A stretch of DNA of 64,000 nt from Streptosporangiaceae bacterium NEAU-GS5 (GTDB lineage: Bacteria; Actinomycetota; Actinomycetes; Streptosporangiales; Streptosporangiaceae), in contig JAGFNW010000002.1 in assembly GCA_017592665.1 (NCBI GenBank), positions 434,001 through 498,000 on the forward strand, in the 5' to 3' direction. Made by a program: the position numbers and the translations under genes. Under the pieces are notes generated by a model, which was given only the letters and a program-made list of their open reading frames with translations, searched no databases and was not told where the DNA came from. Shown piece after piece: positions 1 to 7,447 of this stretch. The first letter of the stretch is position 1; the number at the start of each line of letters is the position of its first letter.

Positions 1-822
1 CATCCTCTCCGGGTCCTTGTAGTCGAAGACGCCCGACACGTACACATCCTCAATGAACATGGCCTGGGCTTCCACGCTGCGCAGGCTGTACCAGGACGCG
101 CCGCCGTCCATGCGCGACCGCCATTCATAAGGGTTGTAGTCGCGATCGAAGAGCGCGCCGTCGAGTTGATTGAAGGCCGAGTTCCCGATGTAGGAGAATC
201 CGCCGAACTGGAACTGCCACGTGTGCACGCACTCGTGAACCAGCGTCCTCTCGGCGTAAGACGGCAGATAGATGGTGAAAGCCATGGTGAGGGCACGGCC
301 GGATCCGGTGAGGATGCCGGCCGGGCCCACCACCAGTTCGATCGCGTCGTAGTTCAGCGACTCCCGGAATATGGGCCACAGGATCGCCCGCTCGCTCTTG
401 GTCAACCGGCGTTTGGCCGGCTGCAGGCCGAGCGCGGTCTGCACCAGATCCACGACTCTGAGCGCGACGAAGATGACCGTCCCGGTGAACGCGTAGAACC
501 CGTCCTTGGCCAGAGACCAGAGGTCGTCCAGTGCCTGCTTGATCAGGTCGGTGTTGCCGGTAATGAGCGCGATCACGCCGACGACGAGGGTGACCAGCGT
601 GCAGACCGTCCGGTACACCCAGCGCACCACGACGGTGGCGACCCACAACGTCACCTTCACCAGGAAGGCGACCACCCAGCAGAAGAGCTTGTTCAGGCAC
701 AGCGTCCACCAGTGGCAGGGCTCGTCGCGGCATCGTTGTTCCTGCTGCTCCACCCACTGGTCGACGGGTTGAAGAACCGTCTCTTCGATCCGCTCCGCCT
801 GCTGGCGGCACGAAAGCGCCAT
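1..822 (-). CDS. Membrane protein with HECVH motif (partial, runs off the left edge)
   Basis: An open frame starts at ATG 822 and continues without a stop to position 1, so 274 codons are visible and the C-terminus is missing. The N-terminus is Cys/Trp-rich (CRDEPCHWWTLCLNKLFCW). Long hydrophobic segments follow at about residues 45-90. A soluble part then carries HECVHTWQ at residues 196-203. HExxH-type motifs inside a 'VHE..H.WQ' context occur in DUF4157/Vgr-related putative peptidase domains, but catalysis is unproven. The start lies 6 nt after the stop of the upstream small membrane gene, so it is the third gene of an operon. The family resemblance is from memory and not checked. Confidence 0.75.
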   Translation of the reverse strand, partial: MALSCRQQAERIEETVLQPVDQWVEQQEQRCRDEPCHWWTLCLNKLFCWVVAFLVKVTLWVATVVVRWVYRTVCTLVTLVVGVIALITGNTDLIKQALDDLWSLAKDGFYAFTGTVIFVALRVVDLVQTALGLQPAKRRLTKSERAILWPIFRESLNYDAIELVVGPAGILTGSGRALTMAFTIYLPSYAERTLVHECVHTWQFQFGGFSYIGNSAFNQLDGALFDRDYNPYEWRSRMDGGASWYSLRSVEAQAMFIEDVYVSGVFDYKDPERM

Positions 823-828
823 GGTCGC

Positions 829-1191
829 CTACCGCTCCGACCGGCCGTTCAAGGCCGTCTCCAGGCTGCGGGCGGCGGCGGCGAAGCGCCGGCCCGCCCA
901 CCACAGCCCAAGGGATTTGCCTGCCACGCCGCCCACGAGCGCAGCCGCGATCGCCGGCATCGGGGGCAACCCCACCAGGTAGAGGCCGCCTGCCAGAGCC
1001 GCCCCGATCGCGCCGGCGCCGCATCCACAGGCCCTGGCGTAGCGCATGAGGTCGGCGTAGTGGCGTTCCGCCTCCGCGCGCGGCAGGGCGTCCAGTCCGC
1101 CGAACCCCTGCCCGCGCAGTTCGAATGAGTCCGGAACGCCGTCGTCAGGCACCTGCGCGGCATGAGGCGCCGGCCACCTGCCACGCGTCAT
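829..1191 (-). CDS. Small membrane protein, unknown function
   Basis: This 120-residue protein begins MTRGRWPAPHAAQ. It has a central Gly/Ala-rich hydrophobic stretch (GCGAGAIGAALAGGLYLVG) and a second one (AIAAALVGGVAGKSLGLWWAG), consistent with two membrane helices, and a basic tail. ATG 1191 is preferred over an in-frame GTG at 1305, because the earlier start would overlap the W-rich gene where codon usage clearly favours the other frame. It starts 8 nt after the stop of the upstream gene and ends just before the start of the downstream HECVH gene, so all three are probably co-transcribed. I do not recognise the family. Confidence 0.6.
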   Translation of the reverse strand: MTRGRWPAPHAAQVPDDGVPDSFELRGQGFGGLDALPRAEAERHYADLMRYARACGCGAGAIGAALAGGLYLVGLPPMPAIAAALVGGVAGKSLGLWWAGRRFAAAARSLETALNGRSER

Positions 1192-1199
1192 CCGGTCGC

Positions 1200-1526
1200 C
1201 TAGTCCGCGTACCAGTGGCACCGATGCCACCAGTAGGGGCAACACCGGTGCCAGGGGTAGTAGATGCGCCACCACCAGCACCACAGCGGCCGCCAAGGGA
1301 ACCACACGTCCCAGGGAATGAACCGCTGAACCGGGATGAATTCCGGGATCTGCGCCTCTCCGAGCGCCTTGTCGTCCAACTCGAGACCCGCCTCCCGGGC
1401 GACCTCGAGGACCGACAGCTGGATCTCCCCAGCAGCCGTCCGGTCTTCGGCCACCCTCCGAAGCCTTTCGAAGACCTCGTTCGCCGCGGCATTGGCCCGC
1501 AGGAATGCCTCATCGTTCTCTGGCAT
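1200..1526 (-). CDS. 108-aa protein with extreme Trp/Tyr/Cys-rich C-terminal tail
   Basis: The first 65 residues are acidic and probably helical (MPENDEAFLRANAAANEVFE). The last 35 residues are extraordinarily aromatic, with segments such as WFPWRPLWCWWWR and WHRCCPYWWHRCHWYAD. Third codon positions are almost all G/C in this frame even across the tail, which argues that it is truly coding. ATG 1526 is preceded by GGGGG at a suitable distance. It is the first gene of the minus-strand operon that also encodes two membrane proteins with Trp/Cys-rich segments. The leader-plus-unusual-tail layout resembles a peptide precursor, but no modification enzyme is visible in the window. Function unknown. 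Confidence 0.6.
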   Translation of the reverse strand: MPENDEAFLRANAAANEVFERLRRVAEDRTAAGEIQLSVLEVAREAGLELDDKALGEAQIPEFIPVQRFIPWDVWFPWRPLWCWWWRIYYPWHRCCPYWWHRCHWYAD

Positions 1527-1570
1527 GATCGCCCCCAGTCGTTTCCCTGTTGCTGAAGCTCGCACTTCAT

Positions 1571-1604
1571 CCTCTGATCCCTCGCCTAGGCGCCGAATCA
1601 GAGG
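1571..1604. repeat. Inverted repeat in divergent intergenic region
   Basis: The 8-bp arms CCTCTGAT (1571-1578) and ATCAGAGG (1597-1604) flank an 18-bp spacer that itself contains the palindrome GCCTAGGC. It lies in the 257-bp gap between the W-rich operon and the divergent gene at 1784. It could be an operator or a transcript hairpin for the minus-strand operon. The rest of the gap shows nothing I can name. Confidence 0.4.
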
Positions 1605-1783
1605 CCGTCTCAGGGAAACCCCTAGGACTTGAGCCCGAAATCGAACCCGGCTGGCCGGATCCATCCCTGAATGCGGATACTGCTTAACGATCCGGTCTCG
1701 CGCCGTTCCGCTCTGTCATTTCACGGCTCACACTGTCCGTCCAGAGTCCGAACGCGCACTCCCCTGACGGCCTCGGAGCGACG

Positions 1784-2644
1784 ATGTACCCGCAGGATCC
1801 GCAAGACCCGCGCCATTGGCAGACCCAGCCCGGCTACGGCGCCTACCAGCCACAACCCGCCTATAGCCCGATGGGCTACGGCGCTCCCCCGGCTCGGAAG
1901 ACCAACGGCCTGGCGGTGGCCTCCCTGATCACCGGCCTGACCGGGTTCATCACCTGCGGGCTAACGAGCATCGTCGCCGTGGTGTTCGGACACGTCGCGA
2001 TGAATCAGATCCGCCGTGACGGCTCCGACGGATATGGGATGGCGCTGGCCGGCGCCATCCTCGGCTGGATCCTCACCGCACTGTGGGTCGTCTACTGGTC
2101 GCTCGTCTTCGCCGGGGTGGCGACCGGCATCGGCGGCATCGGCGCGACCGCCGCGCCGGAGGCCCGCGCCACCTTCCATCGCAGCCTGCCGGCAGTGCCG
2201 GCGGTCACCGCGCCCGCCGAGAAGCCCATTCCGCAGGCCGCGGCCGGCGTCGGCGGGACCATCACCCTGCACGGCTTCGAGAACCTGCAGATGGACGTCA
2301 CCGTCACCAAGGTGATCCTCAACGCCACTCCGGCGAACGACTTCCTCACGCCGAAAGGCCGATACGTCGCCGTCGAAGTGGAACTCGCCAACACCGGCTC
2401 GGTCGCCTACTCCGACAGCCCGAGCAACGGCGCGGTGCTGATCGACGACGAGGATCAGCAGTATCAGGCGACCTACGGCGAGGTGAAGCAGGGTGTCCAG
2501 TTGACCACCACCTCGATCGCCAGTGGCGACCGGCGCAAGGGCGTCCTCGTGTTCGACATCCCCGCGGATGTCAGACTGGTGAAGTTCCAGTTCGCTCTCA
2601 ACAGCGGTTTCGCCGACGAGAAGGGCGAGTGGGCGATCACCTGA
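1784..2644 (+). CDS. Membrane protein with DUF4190-like and DUF4352-like regions
   Basis: This 286-residue protein has a Pro/Gln/Tyr-rich cytoplasmic N-terminus (residues 1-40). Two membrane helices follow at about 43-70 and 85-115, with the DUF4190-type element [12 protein letters not shown] between them. An extracellular beta-rich domain from about 150 resembles DUF4352, a telokin-like fold found on exported lipoproteins ([20 protein letters not shown]). GGAG lies 5 nt before ATG 1784. Such proteins are common in actinomycetes and their function is not established. It converges on the AlaX-like gene downstream. Confidence 0.75.
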   Translation: MYPQDPQDPRHWQTQPGYGAYQPQPAYSPMGYGAPPARKTNGLAVASLITGLTGFITCGLTSIVAVVFGHVAMNQIRRDGSDGYGMALAGAILGWILTALWVVYWSLVFAGVATGIGGIGATAAPEARATFHRSLPAVPAVTAPAEKPIPQAAAGVGGTITLHGFENLQMDVTVTKVILNATPANDFLTPKGRYVAVEVELANTGSVAYSDSPSNGAVLIDDEDQQYQATYGEVKQGVQLTTTSIASGDRRKGVLVFDIPADVRLVKFQFALNSGFADEKGEWAIT

Positions 2645-2665
2645 CCGCCCCGGGCCGGGCGACGG

Positions 2666-3382
2666 TCAGTCGGAGATCTCGATGCGCAGGCGGCGGAAGC
2701 CCTTGCCCTTGCTCTCGATCTTGGCGACCCGGATGCGGCCGATCTGCTTGGTCGAGGCGACGTGGGTGCCGCCGTCGGCCTGCGTGTCGAGGCCGACGAT
2801 GTCGACGATCCGGACCTCGCTCACCTCGGGCGGCACCAGGTTGGTCGCCGTCCTGATGATGTCGGGTATCGCGAACGCCTCATCGCGGGGCAGCACCCGC
2901 ACGTCGATCCGCCGATCGGCGGCGATCTCGGCGTTGCAGGCCGCCTCGACCGCCTCCTTGAAGCCCGGCGGCACCTCCGGCAGGTTGAAGTCCATCCGGG
3001 CCGAGAACGGCTCCATGTTTCCACCCGTGACCAGCGAGCCGTAGTCGCGGAACACCACACCGCACAGCACGTGCAGCCCGGAGTGGGTGCGCATCAGCGC
3101 CGAGCGGCGCTCGTCGGCCACGGCCGCGCGGACCGTGGTGCCCACGGGCGGGATCGGGTCATCCTCGGCGGGGATGAGATAGAGGTCGTCGCCCTTGCGC
3201 GCGCCCACGATCCGGGTCTCGACGCCCTGCCACAGCAGCGTGCCATGGTCGGCCGGCTGGCCTCCCCCGCCCGGATAGAACGCCGAGCGGTCGAGCACGA
3301 TCCCCTCGGGCGTGGCCGCGAGGACGACCGCGTCGAACGAGCGCAGATTCTGGTCGTCCAGCTCCAGCCGGTCGGTGCGCAC
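2666..3382 (-). CDS. AlaX-like alanyl-tRNA editing protein
   Basis: At 238 residues it matches free-standing trans-editing proteins related to the AlaRS editing domain, which hydrolyse Ser or Gly mischarged on tRNA-Ala. It has the FYPGGGGQPADHG segment and the first metal-binding motif HSGLH. The second motif, usually CxxxH in a CGGTHV context, reads DGGTHV, so the Cys ligand is replaced by Asp. The GTG start at 3382 follows the trpD stop (TGAGGTG, 1-nt gap), so it is translated with trpD and the receiver gene upstream. The assignment is good; substrate specificity cannot be told. Confidence 0.8.
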   Translation of the reverse strand: MRTDRLELDDQNLRSFDAVVLAATPEGIVLDRSAFYPGGGGQPADHGTLLWQGVETRIVGARKGDDLYLIPAEDDPIPPVGTTVRAAVADERRSALMRTHSGLHVLCGVVFRDYGSLVTGGNMEPFSARMDFNLPEVPPGFKEAVEAACNAEIAADRRIDVRVLPRDEAFAIPDIIRTATNLVPPEVSEVRIVDIVGLDTQADGGTHVASTKQIGRIRVAKIESKGKGFRRLRIEISD

Positions 3383-3383
3383 C

Positions 3384-4433
3384 TCAGGCCTGTGCCTTCA
3401 GCGCGCTGCTGACCTCGATCCACTTTTCGAGGGTGGCCGCGCCGCGCCCCGAGTCGACGGCCTCCGCCGCCTTCTCGTACGCGGCGCCGAGGTCGGTGAC
3501 CAGGTCGTCGCCGGGGCCGTCGAGCGCCACGAGAGCCGCGGCCGCGTTGAGCAGGACCGCGTCGCGCACCGGCCCGGTCTTGCCGCCCAGCAGGTCATGG
3601 ACGGCGGCCGCGTTGAAGACCTTGTCGCCGCCCCGCAGGTCGCCGGGCTGCGACCGGGGCACCCCGATGTCGGCCGGGTCGAACGTGGTCTGCCTGGCCT
3701 CGCCGTCGCGTACGAGGAAGACCGTGGACGTGGCGGCCGTGGACAGCTCATCGAGCCCGTCGTCGCCGCGGAAGACCAGGGCCCACGCCCCGCGCTCGGC
3801 GAACACGCCGGCCACGACCGGCAGCATGCGCGCGTCGAACACGCCGATGGCCTGCGCGAACGGCCGGGCCGGGTTGGTCAGCGGGCCGAGGAAGTTGAAG
3901 ACCGTGGGCACGCCGATCTGGCCGCGTGCCGGACCGGCGAAGCGCAGCGCGGGGTGATAGACGGGCGCGAAGCAGAACGCGATGCCGGCGTCGGCCGCGA
4001 CCTGGGCCGTCATCTCGGGCGTGAGATCGAGCGCCACGCCGAGGTGCTCCAGCACGTCGGCGGCGCCGCACAGCGACGAGGCGGCGCGGTTGCCGTGCTT
4101 GACGACCTTGGCGCCGGCCGCGGCGGCCACGACGGCGGCCATGGTCGAGACGTTGACCGTGTGTGCGCGGTCGCCGCCGGTGCCGACGATGTCGACCACC
4201 GGACCCTCGACCGTCAGCTTGGTCGCACGCTCGAGCATGGTCCGGGCCAGGCCCGTCACCTCGGCCACCGTCTCGCCCTTCGCCCGGAGCGCGATGGCGA
4301 AGGCGGCGATCTGCGCGTCGGTCGCCGAGCCCGACATGATCTGGTCCATCGCCCACGCGGTCTCGTCGGCGGTCAGATGCTCGCCGAGGAGCAGCGCGTT
4401 GAGCAGCGATGGCCAAGTGGTGCGCGCGTCCAT
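3384..4433 (-). CDS. trpD: Anthranilate phosphoribosyltransferase
   Basis: TrpD transfers the phosphoribosyl group of PRPP to anthranilate in the second committed step of tryptophan synthesis. The 349-residue protein has the usual family length. It shows the glycine-rich PRPP site [18 protein letters not shown], the KHGNRAASS anthranilate/PRPP segment, and [23 protein letters not shown] lies 7 nt before ATG 4433. It sits between a receiver-domain gene and the AlaX-like gene on the minus strand, divergent from ctaE, as trpD lies in Mycobacterium tuberculosis (Rv2192c next to ctaE). Confidence 0.96.
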   Translation of the reverse strand: MDARTTWPSLLNALLLGEHLTADETAWAMDQIMSGSATDAQIAAFAIALRAKGETVAEVTGLARTMLERATKLTVEGPVVDIVGTGGDRAHTVNVSTMAAVVAAAAGAKVVKHGNRAASSLCGAADVLEHLGVALDLTPEMTAQVAADAGIAFCFAPVYHPALRFAGPARGQIGVPTVFNFLGPLTNPARPFAQAIGVFDARMLPVVAGVFAERGAWALVFRGDDGLDELSTAATSTVFLVRDGEARQTTFDPADIGVPRSQPGDLRGGDKVFNAAAVHDLLGGKTGPVRDAVLLNAAAALVALDGPGDDLVTDLGAAYEKAAEAVDSGRGAATLEKWIEVSSALKAQA

Positions 4434-4436
4434 ATC

Positions 4437-4829
4437 TCAGCTCCTGACGGGGAGGTGGCGGCCGCGCATCATCGTGGCCACCGTTTCGGCGAGAACGACC
4501 GGGTCGAGCGGCTGCGGTACGACCGCGTCCGCGCGGGACCAGTTGGCCAGCCATCGATCGTCGCGGCGCGCGATGAGCAGCACGATCGGCGGGCAGTCGT
4601 GCACCTCGTCCTTGGCCTGCCGGCAGATGCCCATGCCCCCGGAGGGCACGGCCTCCCCGTCGAGCACGGCCACGTCGATCGTGCCGGATTCGAGATGCTT
4701 GAACACGGCCGGCTGGGTGGCGGACTCCACGATCTCCACGAGAGGAAGGTCGGCGGCGGGCCGCCGGCCGATCGCCATCCGCACCTTCTCACGGGTGTTG
4801 GCGTCGTCGCTGTAGACGAGAACCCTCAT
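4437..4829 (-). CDS. Stand-alone receiver-like (CheY-fold) protein, atypical
   Basis: This 130-residue protein starts MRVLVYSDDANTREKVRMA. It keeps the acidic pair D8-D9 and the candidate phosphoacceptor D57 (VAVLDGE). The conserved Lys of the usual KP motif is Gln (AVVPQPLDP), so normal phosphorylation-driven switching is doubtful. There is no output domain. ATG 4829 is chosen because GGAG lies 8 nt upstream; a GTG 9 nt earlier would be too close. It starts the minus-strand unit with trpD and the AlaX-like gene. The partner kinase and target are unknown. Confidence 0.7.
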   Translation of the reverse strand: MRVLVYSDDANTREKVRMAIGRRPAADLPLVEIVESATQPAVFKHLESGTIDVAVLDGEAVPSGGMGICRQAKDEVHDCPPIVLLIARRDDRWLANWSRADAVVPQPLDPVVLAETVATMMRGRHLPVRS

Positions 4830-4956
4830 GTCGCACACTCCAGCTCACCGCATATGGTCTAGTGGATGCTATCGGGACCCCCGACGTCCGGCATCCCCGG
4901 CACTTATTGGGGGGTCGTGCGGCGACCCGACCTGATGAGCCGCAATAATGCTGGGC

Positions 4957-5562
4957 GTGGCGACAGCATCCGCAATCACGACGACGGCACCACACGGCGC
5001 CCGCCGGGCCAATCTGGTCCAGGTAGGGACGATCGTCTGGCTGTCATCTGAGCTCATGTTCTTCGCGGCGCTGTTCGCGATGTACTTCACCATCCGCTCG
5101 GTGAGCCTCGGACACCACCAGGAGTGGCCCCGCGCCGAGCTCGACATTCCGTACGCCACGGTCAACACGATCATCCTGGTCCTGTCCAGTGTGACCTGCC
5201 AGTTCGGGGTGTGGGCCGCGGAAAAGGGCCAGGTCAGGCGGCTCCGGTTCTGGTATCTGATCAGCTTCATCATGGGCGCGGTCTTCGTCGCCGGTCAGCT
5301 GAACGAATACCGCACGCTGGTGAGCGAGGGCACGACGCTGTCCTCCGACGCCTACGGTTCCGTGTTCTACCTGACCACGGGCTTCCACGGAATGCACGTG
5401 ACGGGTGGTCTGATCGCGTTCCTGTTCATGCTGGGACGCACGTACGCCGCGAAGAGCTTCACCCGAGAGCAGGCCACCAGCGCGATCGTCGTGTCCTATT
5501 ACTGGCACTTCGTCGATGTCGTCTGGATCGGCCTTTTCGCGACCATCTACATCATCAAATGA
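4957..5562 (+). CDS. ctaE: Cytochrome c oxidase subunit III
   Basis: Subunit III of the aa3-type oxidase. The protein of about 201 residues has five predicted membrane helices, as in actinobacterial forms lacking the first two helices. Typical segments include [15 protein letters not shown] and [18 protein letters not shown] 4957 is preferred to the in-frame ATG 4948, because the near-consensus -10 box AATAAT (4944-4949) ends 7 nt before it, fitting a leaderless start. It overlaps or nearly abuts qcrC and begins the ctaE-qcrCAB operon, which encodes the bc1 part of the menaquinol oxidase supercomplex. Confidence 0.93.
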   Translation: MATASAITTTAPHGARRANLVQVGTIVWLSSELMFFAALFAMYFTIRSVSLGHHQEWPRAELDIPYATVNTIILVLSSVTCQFGVWAAEKGQVRRLRFWYLISFIMGAVFVAGQLNEYRTLVSEGTTLSSDAYGSVFYLTTGFHGMHVTGGLIAFLFMLGRTYAAKSFTREQATSAIVVSYYWHFVDVVWIGLFATIYIIK

Positions 5563-5579
5563 TCGGAACGGGGATATCG

Positions 5580-6389
5580 GTGAACTCCATCACCGCGAAG
5601 CGGCGTCATCCCCTGGCGCGCTTCGCCGTAGTGGCGCTCGCGCTGGGCATCCTCGGCGGAGGGTACGCCCTGACCACGCCGACGGGCGGGACCGCCGACG
5701 CGGCCGTGGCGTCGGGCCGGGCCGACGACGTGTCCGAGGGGCGAAACCTGTTCGTGGCGCACTGCGCGAGCTGCCACGGCTGGAACGCCGAAGGCACCGC
5801 CAAGGCGCCCACTCTGGTCGGGGTCGGCGCCGCCGCCGTTGACTTCCAGGTGAGCAGCGGCCGCATGCCGGCAGCCGACGCGGGGGCCCAGGTTCCGCGC
5901 AAGCCGCTCGCCCCATGGGTCACCCCTGCGACGACCGCCCAGCTCGCGGCGTATATTCAAAGTCTCGGCGGCGGTCCGACAGTGCCGTCGAAGGAGCAGG
6001 TCAACCCGGCCATGGGCGATGCGGCCAAGGGCGGCGAGCTGTTCCGTGCCAACTGCATCCAGTGTCACAACTTCGTCGGCGCCGGCGGCGCGCTCACCTA
6101 CGGCAAGTACGCCCCGTCGCTGAACGAGGCGACCGACGCCCAGATCTACGAGGCGATGGTCACGGGCCCGCAGGCCATGCCGGTGTTCAACGACGCCACG
6201 ATCACCCCGGACGAGAAGCGCGACATGATCGCCTACATCACCGGCGTACGCAGCCAGGTCGACCCGGGCGGTTCCGGGCTCGGCCGCATCGGCCCGGTGA
6301 CCGAGGGCCTGGTCGGCTGGATCGTCGGACTCAGCCTGCTCATCCTGGCCGCCATCTGGATCACCGCGAAGAAGCGACAGACCTCATGA
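5580..6389 (+). CDS. qcrC: Cytochrome bc1 complex diheme cytochrome c subunit
   Basis: QcrC carries electrons from the Rieske protein to the CuA site of the aa3 oxidase within the actinobacterial bc1-aa3 supercomplex. Two heme c sites are visible, CASCH and CIQCH. There is an N-terminal membrane anchor after MNSITAKRRHPLARF and a C-terminal helix (GWIVGLSLLILAAIWI), as expected for this family. GTG 5580 has GGGG 6 nt upstream. ATG 5559, overlapping the ctaE stop as ATGA, is the alternative and adds 7 residues. The gene overlaps qcrA by 4 nt. Confidence 0.94.
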   Translation: MNSITAKRRHPLARFAVVALALGILGGGYALTTPTGGTADAAVASGRADDVSEGRNLFVAHCASCHGWNAEGTAKAPTLVGVGAAAVDFQVSSGRMPAADAGAQVPRKPLAPWVTPATTAQLAAYIQSLGGGPTVPSKEQVNPAMGDAAKGGELFRANCIQCHNFVGAGGALTYGKYAPSLNEATDAQIYEAMVTGPQAMPVFNDATITPDEKRDMIAYITGVRSQVDPGGSGLGRIGPVTEGLVGWIVGLSLLILAAIWITAKKRQTS

Positions 6390-7447
6390 CAGAGACCAAC
6401 GAGAACGAAGAGCGCGTTCCGCGCCGGGTCATCGGCACACCGACGACCCCCGCCAGCCCGCTCGGCGAGGCGCCCGTGGCCACGCAGGCGCCGCCCGATC
6501 CGGGAGTGAAGGCCGCCGACGAGGACGGCGCGCGGCGTGCCGAGCGGATCGTCGCGCTGCTGTTCACGATCACGTTCCTGGCCGGCATCGCCTTCATCGT
6601 GTCGTACGTGTACTTCCAGGTCGGCGACATCGACAAGACGGCCACCTCCAACCTGGCCCTCGGCACCTCGCTGTCGGTGGCCCTGCTGGCGCTGGCCGTC
6701 GGCATCGTGGTCTGGGTGCGCCAGATCATGCCGAAGTACAACCTGATCCAGGAGCGCCACCCGATGGCCTCCTCGACGGCCGACCGGGAATATGTGTCGG
6801 AGACCTTCGTCCAGGGCGCCAATGAGAGCGGCTTCGTCAAGCGCAAGATGCTGCGCCGGACGCTGCTGCTCGCCGCCGCTCCGCTGGGCCTGTTGCCGAT
6901 CATCCTGCTCCGCGACCTCGGCCCCATGCCGGGCGTCTCGCTCCGGCACACCGTGTGGAAGAAGGGCCTGCGGCTCACCGTCGAGGGCACCGGCCAGCCG
7001 ATCCGCGCGTCCGACTTCGACTCCCCCGGCGGCATCCTCTCGGTGGTGCCCGAGGGCTATGAGCACGACCTCAACGCCCTGGCCAAGGCCACGCTGATCC
7101 TCATCAAGCTGCGTCCGCAGGACATCAAGGCCGGCACCAACCTCAACTGGACGCACGACGGCATCATCGCCTACTCGAAGATCTGCACCCACGTGGGCTG
7201 CCCCGCGGCCCTCTACGAGCAGACCACGCACCACATCCTGTGTCCGTGTCACCAGTCGACGTTCGACGCCGCCGACGGCGCGAAGGTGATCTTCGGCCCC
7301 GCCGCCCGGCCGCTGCCGCAGCTGCCGATCGCGGTCGACGGCGAGGGTTTCCTCGTCGCGCAGAGCGACTTCGACGTTCCCGTCGGCCCCAGTTTCTGGG
7401 AGCGTGGAGACGCGGAAGCGGAAGCTAGGGAGAAGAAGGCGTCATGA
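6386..7447 (+). CDS. qcrA: Cytochrome bc1 complex Rieske iron-sulfur subunit
   Basis: This 353-residue Rieske protein has the long actinobacterial N-terminus with three membrane helices (about 45-65, 80-100 and 165-185). A C-terminal [2Fe-2S] domain carries CTHVGC and CPCHQS, where two Cys and two His bind the cluster. It accepts electrons from menaquinol at QcrB and passes them to QcrC. It is coupled to its neighbours by ATGA overlaps at both ends (6386-6389 with qcrC, 7444-7447 with qcrB), indicating strict co-translation. Confidence 0.96.
   Translation: MTETNENEERVPRRVIGTPTTPASPLGEAPVATQAPPDPGVKAADEDGARRAERIVALLFTITFLAGIAFIVSYVYFQVGDIDKTATSNLALGTSLSVALLALAVGIVVWVRQIMPKYNLIQERHPMASSTADREYVSETFVQGANESGFVKRKMLRRTLLLAAAPLGLLPIILLRDLGPMPGVSLRHTVWKKGLRLTVEGTGQPIRASDFDSPGGILSVVPEGYEHDLNALAKATLILIKLRPQDIKAGTNLNWTHDGIIAYSKICTHVGCPAALYEQTTHHILCPCHQSTFDAADGAKVIFGPAARPLPQLPIAVDGEGFLVAQSDFDVPVGPSFWERGDAEAEAREKKAS

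Noticed and set aside
166-1128. Long plus-strand open frame opposite the Trp/Cys-rich operon
   Set aside because: It is antisense to genes with better codon bias and has an Arg/His/Gln-rich composition typical of high-GC shadow frames.
1192-1305. GTG start at 1305 for the small membrane protein
   Set aside because: It overlaps the W-rich gene, and third-position G/C bias clearly supports the W-rich frame there.
3312-4862. 516-codon plus-strand frame opposite trpD
   Set aside because: Low-complexity Arg/Gly/His-rich translation, fully antisense to a well-recognised gene.
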